A stretch of 64,000 nt of DNA from Candidatus Endomicrobiellum roisinitermitis (GTDB lineage: Bacteria; Elusimicrobiota; Endomicrobiia; Endomicrobiales; Endomicrobiaceae), in NCBI GenBank assembly GCA_031287855.1, contig JAITSL010000038.1, positions 1 through 64,000 of the forward strand, written 5' to 3'. Under the pieces are notes generated by a model. The model worked only from the letters and a program-made list of their open reading frames with translations. It was not told where the DNA came from and ran no database searches. A program made the position numbers and the translations under genes. Of the stretch, positions 50,709 to 59,159 are shown one piece after another (position 1 is the stretch's first letter; every line of letters begins with the position of its first letter).

Positions 50709-52283
50709 TTATGGCCCTAAAACACCCGGGATATATATACTAAACTCTGCGCCTCCACCAATTTTACTGTTCATAAGAATTATACCTTCATGCAATTCTA
50801 CAATTCTTTTTACTATCGATAAGCCTAAACCTACTCCGTTCACTTTTGTTGTATATAAAGGCTCATAAATCTTTCCTCTTATCTCATTGTCAATACCAAC
50901 ACCAGTATCCTTTATTTTTAATTCTAACTTAGTGTCTACTTTGCCTACACTAATAGAAATCTTACCACCAGAAGGCATTGCATCTACAGCATTTTTAACC
51001 AAGTGACGTATTATCTTCTCAAAACTCTTTTCATCAATTAAAACAGCAATGTGTTTTAAATCCATTTTCAAACTTACATTGCTTGGCAGGCACGTAGCTT
51101 TGATAATTTCATTAACTAATTCGTCCACATAATTTTGAGTTTTATTTATATTACTCACTTCAGAATAATCTAAAAGTTCTGTCAAAATGTTATTTATTCT
51201 TGTTATATTATCTGTAAATATTCTAATCATTTCTTTTGACTTTTCATTTCTAAAATTTTCTGCTTTAGAAATAAAATAAATAGCATTTTTCAAGCCTGCT
51301 AAAGGATTTTTAATTTCGTGTGCTAAAGAACCAGCCAACTTACCTATTGTGTAAAAACGCTCTTCTTTCTTTATTTCTACATGCAACTGTCGTTCTTTTG
51401 CAATTAAATCTTTGATTGATTGGTTTTTCAGTTCTAAGCTTTTTTTAGCACCCAATAAACGCTCTTTTTCATTGTCTAACACGTTTAAAACTTTCTTTAA
51501 ATGTCTAGACATTACATTAACTGCTACGGCTAAAATTCTTAATTCTACTATTTTAAACATAGGGACTTTGCTAGACAAGTCGCCCTGTGATATTTGTTTA
51601 GCAACACTAACAATCTTATTTATTGGTTCAAGAAACATTCTTATGGCCATAACCCATAGCAAGCTACTTATAACAACAATATAAACTGCTAACAAAACAA
51701 TACTCTTAACTATTTTTGATAACCTCTCGTCAATACTCTTTAAAGATGCAATAACTCTTACAAAGCCTATAACTTCACCATTTACATTCTCTTGCTTATA
51801 AGAAACCACTGGGGATATAAATTCAAAAGCTCTAATTTTCCCTTTATACTTATAAAAATATTCTACCGACTTTTGCTTTTTAAAAACAACATCAACATTT
51901 TCACTCATTTTCCGACTAGCTAAAAAATTTTCAAGTTGCTTACCCAACACTTGAAAATTGGCAAGTCTATTAAAATCTTTACCATAAACTTCAACACATA
52001 CAATGTCGCTTTCTCGCGTTATATTGCCAACATAATGCTCTACAATATCATTTCTACCTAAACAAATACCACTAACAACCGAATCAGCAAGCCTATAAGC
52101 TTGCCTTTTAGTATCTAATTGCAGGGATTGGATAAAAGAGGATTTATACGTAGAAATAAAGAAAGAAGAAAAAACTACCACAACAAACACAACAATCACA
52201 ACCACTAAAACGACAAGCTGCGCCCTTAAACTAGCCTTAAACCTTATCTTCATAATAACTTCTTTTAAATGCTTAATTATCAA
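50709..52283 (-). CDS. Membrane histidine kinase with HAMP domain
   Basis: Two TM segments, HAMP-like region, H-box LAHEIKNPLAGLKNA, NAVDAMPSGG, TGVGIDNEIRGKIYEPLYTTKVNGVGLGLSIVKRIVE. Confidence 0.93.
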   Translation of the reverse strand: MIIKHLKEVIMKIRFKASLRAQLVVLVVVIVVFVVVVFSSFFISTYKSSFIQSLQLDTKRQAYRLADSVVSGICLGRNDIVEHYVGNITRESDIVCVEVYGKDFNRLANFQVLGKQLENFLASRKMSENVDVVFKKQKSVEYFYKYKGKIRAFEFISPVVSYKQENVNGEVIGFVRVIASLKSIDERLSKIVKSIVLLAVYIVVISSLLWVMAIRMFLEPINKIVSVAKQISQGDLSSKVPMFKIVELRILAVAVNVMSRHLKKVLNVLDNEKERLLGAKKSLELKNQSIKDLIAKERQLHVEIKKEERFYTIGKLAGSLAHEIKNPLAGLKNAIYFISKAENFRNEKSKEMIRIFTDNITRINNILTELLDYSEVSNINKTQNYVDELVNEIIKATCLPSNVSLKMDLKHIAVLIDEKSFEKIIRHLVKNAVDAMPSGGKISISVGKVDTKLELKIKDTGVGIDNEIRGKIYEPLYTTKVNGVGLGLSIVKRIVELHEGIILMNSKIGGGAEFSIYIPGVLGP

Positions 52284-52293
52284 ATATTAAAAA

Positions 52294-52366
52294 AGCCGAC
52301 GATAGGATTTGAACCTACGACCTGCGGTTTACAAAACCGCTGCTCTACCAGCTGAGCTACATCGGC
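52294..52366 (-). tRNA. tRNA-Thr (anticodon TGT)
   Basis: GCCGATGTAGCTCAGCTGGTAGAGCAGCGGTTTTGTAAACCGCAGGTCGTAGGTTCAAATCCTATCGTCGGC; anticodon arm GCGGT-TTTGTAA-ACCGC. Confidence 0.95.
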
Positions 52367-52454
52367 CTTGATGGAATGGTATCATATATAAAAACTATAA
52401 TCAATGTCAAGCAACTATACAGTCTTAAAATATGCCAGATTATGATAGATAAGT

Positions 52455-52477
52455 CTTGACCGGTATTAAGGAAAAAC
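52455..52477 (+). repeat. Short conserved motif CTTGACCGGTATTAAGGAAAAAC (occurrence 3)
   Basis: See occurrences at 28684 and 41777; lies just before a degraded copy of the palindromic element. Confidence 0.4.
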
Positions 52478-52520
52478 GAGAGATTTAAACATAAAAATAT
52501 AAGGCTGGTGGAACACAAAA

Positions 52521-52596
52521 TATTTATTTGCGATTACTATCTTAGTGGATCATTCTTACTAACGTAGATAAAGCTCTAAACTAGGTCAAACTAAAC
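52521..52596. repeat. Dispersed palindromic element, copy 4 (right-arm remnant)
   Basis: TATTTATTTGCGATTACTAT...CTAACGTAGATAAAGCTCTAAACTAGGTCAAACTA matches the right arm of copies 1-3. Confidence 0.65.
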
Positions 52597-52657
52597 TTAT
52601 AAATAATCTTTTTAACCTTTTTATGATTCCAATTTGTATTATATGTATAAGCAAAAA

Positions 52658-53770
52658 TTAGTTATCAGCACAAACATTATCATACGGAACTAAATGAGCA
52701 GACCAACCACCACATTTTGCACTAAAGTAAGCATCTATTGGATTATCTTTATTAGTTAGTAGTTTTATACTTTCTCTTTTACTTTCAGCATAATTTATAA
52801 ACAAACCAGCTTCTGCCAAAGCTACAAAAGGACCTGCTTGAGGGAAAACTGCTGCTTGCACTAAAGCTTTTGACATTAAAGCAAATTGCATAGCAGATGA
52901 TGCTTCTACCAAAGCAGATGTCAACTTTGTAGATCCTGTAAAAAAACTTTCTTTTTTAGGAAACATTGCTCCTTTTACATTATATGGAGTTGCAGCAGAA
53001 TAGACTGTAATTTCCGGAAAACATATATTTAAGAATTTTGCAAATAAAGGTTTTCTGCTTGCTCTTTTCTGTCTTAAAATAACTTTAACTTTTTGTTCGT
53101 GAAATTTGTCTCCTTGCACAAACCAAGAATATTTACTTTTTTTATATCTGCTTCTTAATAATAAGTGAAGATGAGTCGTAGGATCAACATAGTAACAGTA
53201 ATTTTTTGTAGCATAATATTGTATACCTTTCAAATTGCGTTTTAACCCTAAATTCTTTTCAGGTTTTACAGGGATAAGAAAAACATTATATTTTTTATTT
53301 ATCAACATACTATAATGATATGCTAAATAACTTTTTATAGAAATATCTTGAACTTTTTGTAACATTTCAACTATTTGTTTAACCCTTTCAACACCATTGT
53401 TTCTCTTTGTATTAATCACATCGTGCAAAACATCTGAAATTGGATTTTGGCAGCTAGGGTTCATAATAGCAGGCCATCCACCTACTTTGTCTGAGGAGTA
53501 AGATGACAATTGTATTATTCTTGGATTTGTACTTAAAGATAAAACAGCGCCTATCATATAATTTGTTTTAGCTAAAAAGTCTAGGACTCTAGCTTTATAA
53601 GTAACTAAAGATAAAGCCATACAATCTGCTTCGTTTTGCATTTCCATTCTATTTCTTATAAGATATGCAATATTTAGCATCATAGCCCAGCTAATAATCA
53701 GAACTATTGTAAAAATTAAAAAGTAATATAAAGTTTGTCCTTTATTATTTTTTAAAAATTTATTTCCCAA
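52658..53770 (-). CDS. TadG/TadE-like pilus-associated protein
   Basis: KNNKGQTLYYFLIFTIVLIISWAMMLNIAYLIRNRMEMQNEADCMALSLVTY; TTG start at 53770 overlapping the upstream stop is preferred over the 53881 ATG in the ORF track. Confidence 0.65.
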   Translation of the reverse strand: MGNKFLKNNKGQTLYYFLIFTIVLIISWAMMLNIAYLIRNRMEMQNEADCMALSLVTYKARVLDFLAKTNYMIGAVLSLSTNPRIIQLSSYSSDKVGGWPAIMNPSCQNPISDVLHDVINTKRNNGVERVKQIVEMLQKVQDISIKSYLAYHYSMLINKKYNVFLIPVKPEKNLGLKRNLKGIQYYATKNYCYYVDPTTHLHLLLRSRYKKSKYSWFVQGDKFHEQKVKVILRQKRASRKPLFAKFLNICFPEITVYSAATPYNVKGAMFPKKESFFTGSTKLTSALVEASSAMQFALMSKALVQAAVFPQAGPFVALAEAGLFINYAESKRESIKLLTNKDNPIDAYFSAKCGGWSAHLVPYDNVCADN

Positions 53771-54362
53771 ACTTTTTTGCTCCTGGAAATGCTTTAAAAT
53801 AATAACATTCATCTGGTGATGGAACAACCCTATTTCTTGCAGATTGGTATCTTCTATTTTTAACACTATTACCTTTAGCAACTAACCTGCCAAACAAAAC
53901 GCGTGTGAAATAATAAATTTTTATTGTTTCTTTAGACAACCCTTTGCCAGAATAATCTTTTGTTTTCTTTTTCCCTTTCCAAAGAGTTATAAAGTTTTTA
54001 TTATTTGAAAAATCTTCACACAATGTTTGATCTTTTGTATCTTCTGTACTAAAAGCAGAAAGATTTTCTTGGAAATCATTTCTATTTACAAAAACAAAAT
54101 GAGCAGGGGTAAACTTACTATTTGAAAATATTGCCATAGGATAAAAGAACAATATATAAGACTTAGCTCTATCTTGTGCTTCTTTAAGTCTAAATTTACT
54201 TTTTGTCACACATGCAGACCTGGCAGAAACAAATGCTGCTTCATTTGCAATGATATCGTCAACAGTTATAATACATACTTGCAAAAAAGCAAACATTATA
54301 ACCGTTGTAAAAACAATAACAAACAGTGCTTCTAGTAGAGATTGCCCTTTGTCAAATTTCAT
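53760..54362 (-). CDS. TadE-like protein
   Basis: MKFDKGQSLLEALFVIVFTTVIMFAFLQVCIITVDDIIANEAAFVSARSA. Confidence 0.7.
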   Translation of the reverse strand: MKFDKGQSLLEALFVIVFTTVIMFAFLQVCIITVDDIIANEAAFVSARSACVTKSKFRLKEAQDRAKSYILFFYPMAIFSNSKFTPAHFVFVNRNDFQENLSAFSTEDTKDQTLCEDFSNNKNFITLWKGKKKTKDYSGKGLSKETIKIYYFTRVLFGRLVAKGNSVKNRRYQSARNRVVPSPDECYYFKAFPGAKKFGK

Positions 54363-54556
54363 TTAACATAGCTAACTTTGTATTTTGAAACTTTTAAAGC
54401 GCTTGATGTTAGTCCTGAAAGCGTGGAAATTTTTTTATATTTAGATTTCCAAAAATTGCTATATAAAGACACTATTCCTGAAGTTACTATAAGAAGTACA
54501 GCAAAAACAAGAATAAATTCCAACAAAGTTTGTCCTCTAACTTTATTCATTTTCAA
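54359..54556 (-). CDS. Small pseudopilin/TadE-like protein
   Basis: MNKVRGQTLLEFILVFAVLLIVTSGIVSLYSNFWKSK, 65 aa with single TM. Confidence 0.65.
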   Translation of the reverse strand: MKMNKVRGQTLLEFILVFAVLLIVTSGIVSLYSNFWKSKYKKISTLSGLTSSALKVSKYKVSYVK

Positions 54557-55247
54557 TTAGGTTTGTAGTAACAAAAATTAAAACATTTGTTTGTCTATCA
54601 ATGTAATTTACTGTGCTAAAGAGTGCTCCTAATAACGGGATATCACATAGCAAAGGAATACCTTTTATACGTTTATCTTTTGAAGTTTCTAAAAGTCCTG
54701 CTAAAATTATTGTTTGTCCATTTTTTATTTGCAAATGAGAAGAAGCTTGTCTTGTTGCAATAATAGGATACCCTGCAACGCTAACAGAATTATCTATCCT
54801 TGAAAGTTCTGTATCAAGCACAATATCTATTTTATTATTGGTTAAAATTCTAGGGGTGATGTTCATCATAATCCCATACTTTTTCCACTTCACAGAGGAT
54901 GTGCCAAGACCTGTTAAAACTATAGGAAATTCTCCGCCAACCATAAAAGTAGCTCTAGTAGCAGATTTTGTAATAAGTTTAGGTTTTGACAAAACTTTTG
55001 CAGCTCCATTAGTTTCTAAAGCTTTAAGAGTAGTAGAAAAATTAGTTTTTCTAAGAAAAGCTCCCGACTCTACTATAGCTGGAATATTGCTTTCTTCAAC
55101 AGAAATTACGCTAGGCCATTCTATTCCTAACTCTTTTCTTTTATCTTCATTTATTTCTGAGATTTCTACAGAAATTTCAACCATTTGTTCAGCTGAATAT
55201 GCTACTGCGCCACAGAACAAACCTAAAAGTAAAATTAATTTATTCAT
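54543..55247 (-). CDS. Short secretin-domain protein (CpaC/GspD-like C-terminal domain only)
   Basis: Signal peptide; VEISVEISEINEDKRKELGIEW; AKVLSKPKLITKSATRATFMVGGEFPIV; LQIKNGQTIILAGLLE; IPLLCDIPLLGALFS. Confidence 0.88.
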   Translation of the reverse strand: MNKLILLLGLFCGAVAYSAEQMVEISVEISEINEDKRKELGIEWPSVISVEESNIPAIVESGAFLRKTNFSTTLKALETNGAAKVLSKPKLITKSATRATFMVGGEFPIVLTGLGTSSVKWKKYGIMMNITPRILTNNKIDIVLDTELSRIDNSVSVAGYPIIATRQASSHLQIKNGQTIILAGLLETSKDKRIKGIPLLCDIPLLGALFSTVNYIDRQTNVLIFVTTNLIENE

Positions 55248-55279
55248 CTTGTCCTCTTTTAATATTTATAACAGTATTT

Positions 55280-56398
55280 TTATATTTTGTTTATTACAGA
55301 CTTTTTATAAAAAGGCTTTGGCACAATTCTTATTTTTCTACTACTATTATTATACAGTACCACTTCTAACTCTTTTGAAGTTACATTAGAATCTATCAGA
55401 GCTAGTCCTATAGCTTTTTTAAGTGTTGGAGAAAACGATCCGCTTGTTACATAACCTATTTTTTTACCATATAAAACAACCTCGTTAGAATTTCTGGCTA
55501 TACCTGATAAACATTCAAAAGCTACTAACTTTCTTAAAGGTTTGTCTTTTATTTGTAAAAGCGTTTTTTTGCCAATAAAATTGTTGTCCCAATTTACTGT
55601 TTTTTGAAATCCTGCTTCAAGAGGATTAATATCTTCGCTAATTTCATGTCCATGTAAAGGCATGCAAGCTTCTAATCTTAAAGTATCTCTACAGCCAAGA
55701 CCACAAGGTTTTACTGACATATCTATAAGTTTTTTAAACAGACTTTCTGCTTGTCCTTTTGAAATAAAAATTTCAACCCCATCTTCTCCGGTGTATCCTG
55801 TCCTTGCAACATAACAAAAAGCTGTTTCTAGAGCCTTAAACTTTAATTTTGAAATTGTAAAATATTTTATACCTCCTACATCAGTCTCAGCTAAATATTT
55901 TAAAACTTTTCCTGCTTTTGGCCCTTGCAAAGCAATAAGACAAATTTCATTACTAATATCGTCTATCTGAACATCGCCAACTTTATGATCGTTTAGCCAA
56001 TCAAAATCTTTCTTTAAGTTACCTGCGTTGACAACTATCATATATTTAGCGCCAATATTATAAACAATGACGTCATCTTTAACGCAGCCATATTCATTTA
56101 ACATCATTGAATATCTTGCCTTATTGTCTGACAAACCTACAATATTTCCAAGAGTTACACTACTTATAAACTTTTCAGAATCTTTACCACTAACTATAAA
56201 TGTGCCCATATGAGAAGTATCAAAAACACCAACATTTGTTCTTACTGCATTATGCTCTTCTATAATAGAAGAGTATTGTACAGGCATACTCCAACCACTA
56301 AACTCTATAAATTTTGCGCCAAGTTCTTTATGGAAACTATATAGCGGAGTCTGTTTCATAAAATGTCCTTTTAAACTTTTTTTACAGTTTCTGTACAT
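55280..56398 (-). CDS. gcvT: Glycine cleavage system T protein (aminomethyltransferase)
   Basis: TPLYSFHKELGAKFIEFSGWSMPVQYSSIIEEHNAVRTNVGVFDTSHMG; YTGEDGVEIF. Confidence 0.95.
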   Translation of the reverse strand: MYRNCKKSLKGHFMKQTPLYSFHKELGAKFIEFSGWSMPVQYSSIIEEHNAVRTNVGVFDTSHMGTFIVSGKDSEKFISSVTLGNIVGLSDNKARYSMMLNEYGCVKDDVIVYNIGAKYMIVVNAGNLKKDFDWLNDHKVGDVQIDDISNEICLIALQGPKAGKVLKYLAETDVGGIKYFTISKLKFKALETAFCYVARTGYTGEDGVEIFISKGQAESLFKKLIDMSVKPCGLGCRDTLRLEACMPLHGHEISEDINPLEAGFQKTVNWDNNFIGKKTLLQIKDKPLRKLVAFECLSGIARNSNEVVLYGKKIGYVTSGSFSPTLKKAIGLALIDSNVTSKELEVVLYNNSSRKIRIVPKPFYKKSVINKI

Positions 56399-57711
56399 AC
56401 CCCTAAAGCGTCTTCATAAGCATTTAACAACCCTTCGCTAAGAGATGGATGAAAAAACATTTCTCTTTTTATATCAATGCCCCCATTCTTTAAAATTTGA
56501 CAAGCTGTGTGAATAAGTTCATCGCTACAGGCACCTACGACCCAAAAAGCAAGAGGCCTTTTAGTTAAAATATCTACAGCACATTTAACAAACCCTACTC
56601 GTTTGTTTTCTATAAAAGCTCTACTGTTTGCTGTAAACAAAAACTTGCCAAAAGATAAATTTTTATAACTTGACAAGTTTTTCACTTTTACCCAAGCTGC
56701 CTGAGGCATAGAAAAAACAACTTGGGGAATAATATCATTTTCTACTATTTTAAAGTTACCACTAACTATATTTTCTGCAACAACTTTACCTTCATTTTGG
56801 GCTGTATAGGCAAGTAAATTCTTCCCATTTATGTCACCAACTGCATAAATATTATCTACATTTGTTTTGCAAAAATTGTCCGTCTTAATAAAGCCGCCTT
56901 TATCAACTTCAACTTTTACAATTTCTAAACCTAATTTGCTATTTGGCGTTCTTCCAGTAACAATTAACACTTTTTCATATTTATTGATATCATTGAGTGC
57001 AGTTGTACATCCTGTCATTATTTCTACACCTTGTCTAGACAGATTTTTTTGCACTTCCAAAGACACTTGTGTATCTTCTTTTTCAAGCAAACAGGTTTGG
57101 CATTCTGCTAAATACACCTTACTGCCAAACCCTGCAAAAATAGTAGCCACCTCTATCCCTATAGCACCACCACCAACTATAAGCATACTTTCTGGAATAG
57201 TTCTAAAATTTAAGATATCTGTTGAACTAATTATTTTGTTGCCGTCAAACTTAAAATCTTTTATTTCTTTAGGTTTTGTTCCTGTTGCTATAACAATTTT
57301 ACTTGCAAAAATTTCTATTATTTTATCTTCACTTGAAACTGTTAAAGTGTTTGTGTCTTTAAATAAAGCTTCCCCTTTAACAACATCCACATTATAAGAA
57401 TAAAGTATTGACTCCACACCTTTTCTTAAATTCAAAATGTTTTTGTTTTTCTTTTCAACAATGTCAGAAAAAACCACAGGCTCTAAGTTAGCCTTTAGTC
57501 CGTACATGTTAGATTTTTGTATTTCTTGCTTTATTTTTAAGGCTTGCCACAAAAATTTTGTAGGTATGCAACCACAGTTTAAACAAGTACCACCTATAAA
57601 ACTTTTCTCTATTAATACAACTTTTGCTCCAAGTTGAGCTGCCCTAACTGCACAACTAAATCCTCCAGGGCCTGAACCTATTATAGCTACATCGTATCCC
57701 TTCGAACTCAT
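56371..57711 (-). CDS. lpdA: Dihydrolipoyl dehydrogenase
   Basis: AIIGSGPGGFSCAVRAAQLG; GGTCLNCGCIPTKFL redox disulfide; NAD-binding GGGAIGIEVATIF; AVGDINGKNLLAYTA. Confidence 0.94.
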   Translation of the reverse strand: MSSKGYDVAIIGSGPGGFSCAVRAAQLGAKVVLIEKSFIGGTCLNCGCIPTKFLWQALKIKQEIQKSNMYGLKANLEPVVFSDIVEKKNKNILNLRKGVESILYSYNVDVVKGEALFKDTNTLTVSSEDKIIEIFASKIVIATGTKPKEIKDFKFDGNKIISSTDILNFRTIPESMLIVGGGAIGIEVATIFAGFGSKVYLAECQTCLLEKEDTQVSLEVQKNLSRQGVEIMTGCTTALNDINKYEKVLIVTGRTPNSKLGLEIVKVEVDKGGFIKTDNFCKTNVDNIYAVGDINGKNLLAYTAQNEGKVVAENIVSGNFKIVENDIIPQVVFSMPQAAWVKVKNLSSYKNLSFGKFLFTANSRAFIENKRVGFVKCAVDILTKRPLAFWVVGACSDELIHTACQILKNGGIDIKREMFFHPSLSEGLLNAYEDALGVCTETVKKV

Positions 57712-57715
57712 TAAC

Positions 57716-59134
57716 TTATCCTCTAATAGCCATTATAATGAAGTTAATTAAAAATAATAATGATGTGCCTGCCAAAATTGGGGGTATGTCTTTTACTTTT
57801 TTTTGAACTAGTTTTACTATACAATGAAATATAAATCCTGCAGCTATCCCATAGCTTATATTAAAGGCAAAAGTCATGATACTTAAGGTGAAAAAAGCAG
57901 GAATTGCTTCTTGATAATCTGTCCATTTAATTCTTAAAGCAGAAGACATCATAAGCACACCTACTATAATTAAAGCAGGTGCTGTAGCTTCTGGAGGAAC
58001 TATATTAAACAAAGAAGAAAAAGGTAGACACAATAAAAACATCATAGCTACAACAAAAGATGTAAGGCCAGTTTTACCACCTGCAGAAATGCCAGAAGCA
58101 CTTTCTACATAAGTTGTGACACTACTTGTCCCAAATATGCCGCCTATGCAAGATGCAACACCGTCAGCAAAAAAAGCCCTTTCAAACTTTGACGAAAACC
58201 TTTTTTGACAACTCAATTGACCTTCTTTTTTAGTATCAAAAATACCACTAATTCTACCTGCTCCTATAAATGTGCCTATAGCGTCAAAAGTCAGAGAGAG
58301 TAATAATGCAAACAGTGCTGTAAAAGTAAGTATTACTTTATTTATATCAGAAAAAAGCATGCCCACACCATTAGAGCTAAATGCGCAAAAAGAAACATCT
58401 TTAATTGATATGATAGAATGAAAATCAAAAAATTTTATTTTAGAACCGTCAACAAGACCTAAAGGAATGCCAAAAAAAATAGAAATTAATATTCCTAAAA
58501 AAATTGCTCCTTTAACTCTTTTTACAAAAAGTATTATCATTACCACAAGTCCAATAAGGCCGAGCAATGCGTGAGGGTTATTAAACAAAGCCAAAGACGG
58601 TACTGTTTGACTATTTGAAATCACATTTCCATTATCCAACAAAACATAATTTCCGGCATCAGACAAAAATTTCAAGAAAGACGCATTTTTAAAACCAATA
58701 TATGCTATAAATAAGCCTATACCGCAACTTATGGAATCTTTAAGGAAGTCAGGGATTGCTTCAACAATAGTCTTTCTCAACTTTGTTACTGTTATTAAAA
58801 CAATAAAAAAACCACATATAGCAACTATAGCAAGCGCTTCTTGCCACACAAAGCCCATCTGTTTACACAAAACAAAAGTAAAAAAAGCACTAGCCCCCAG
58901 GCCTGGAGCTAATGCAAAAGGAACATTGGCAAAAAAGGCCATTATCATAGTTCCAGCAGCTGAAGTTAAAATTGTAGCTACAAAGGTGCTGTTCCATGAC
59001 ATCCCAGGATTTAAAGATAAGATAGCAGGATTTACAAAAATAATATATGCCATTGTAAAAAATGTAGTAAGACCTGCCACTATTTCTGTAGATACTGTTG
59101 TATTATTTTCTTTTAATTTAAAAAAATCTTTCAT
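57716..59134 (-). CDS. NCS2-family (AzgA-like) purine permease
   Basis: EIVAGLTTFFTMAYIIFVNPAIL; ALAPGLGASAFFTF; FDAIGTFIGAGR; SSVTTYVESASGISAGGKTGLTS. Confidence 0.93.
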   Translation of the reverse strand: MKDFFKLKENNTTVSTEIVAGLTTFFTMAYIIFVNPAILSLNPGMSWNSTFVATILTSAAGTMIMAFFANVPFALAPGLGASAFFTFVLCKQMGFVWQEALAIVAICGFFIVLITVTKLRKTIVEAIPDFLKDSISCGIGLFIAYIGFKNASFLKFLSDAGNYVLLDNGNVISNSQTVPSLALFNNPHALLGLIGLVVMIILFVKRVKGAIFLGILISIFFGIPLGLVDGSKIKFFDFHSIISIKDVSFCAFSSNGVGMLFSDINKVILTFTALFALLLSLTFDAIGTFIGAGRISGIFDTKKEGQLSCQKRFSSKFERAFFADGVASCIGGIFGTSSVTTYVESASGISAGGKTGLTSFVVAMMFLLCLPFSSLFNIVPPEATAPALIIVGVLMMSSALRIKWTDYQEAIPAFFTLSIMTFAFNISYGIAAGFIFHCIVKLVQKKVKDIPPILAGTSLLFLINFIIMAIRG

Positions 59135-59159
59135 TAAAACTTCCTTTATAAAAACATGA

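Noticed and set aside
54838-55389. 183-aa plus-strand ORF
   Set aside because: Antisense to the secretin and the gcvT end; composition is that of a shadow ORF.
56867-57397. 176-aa plus-strand ORF
   Set aside because: Fully antisense to lpdA; no coding-like features of its own.
55280-57711. gcvT-lpdA without gcvH/gcvP as an unusual partial pathway
   Set aside because: The other subunits may lie outside the window; absence here is not evidence of absence.
58731-59159. 142-aa plus-strand ORF
   Set aside because: Antisense to the NCS2 permease gene; Lys/Ala-rich shadow frame.
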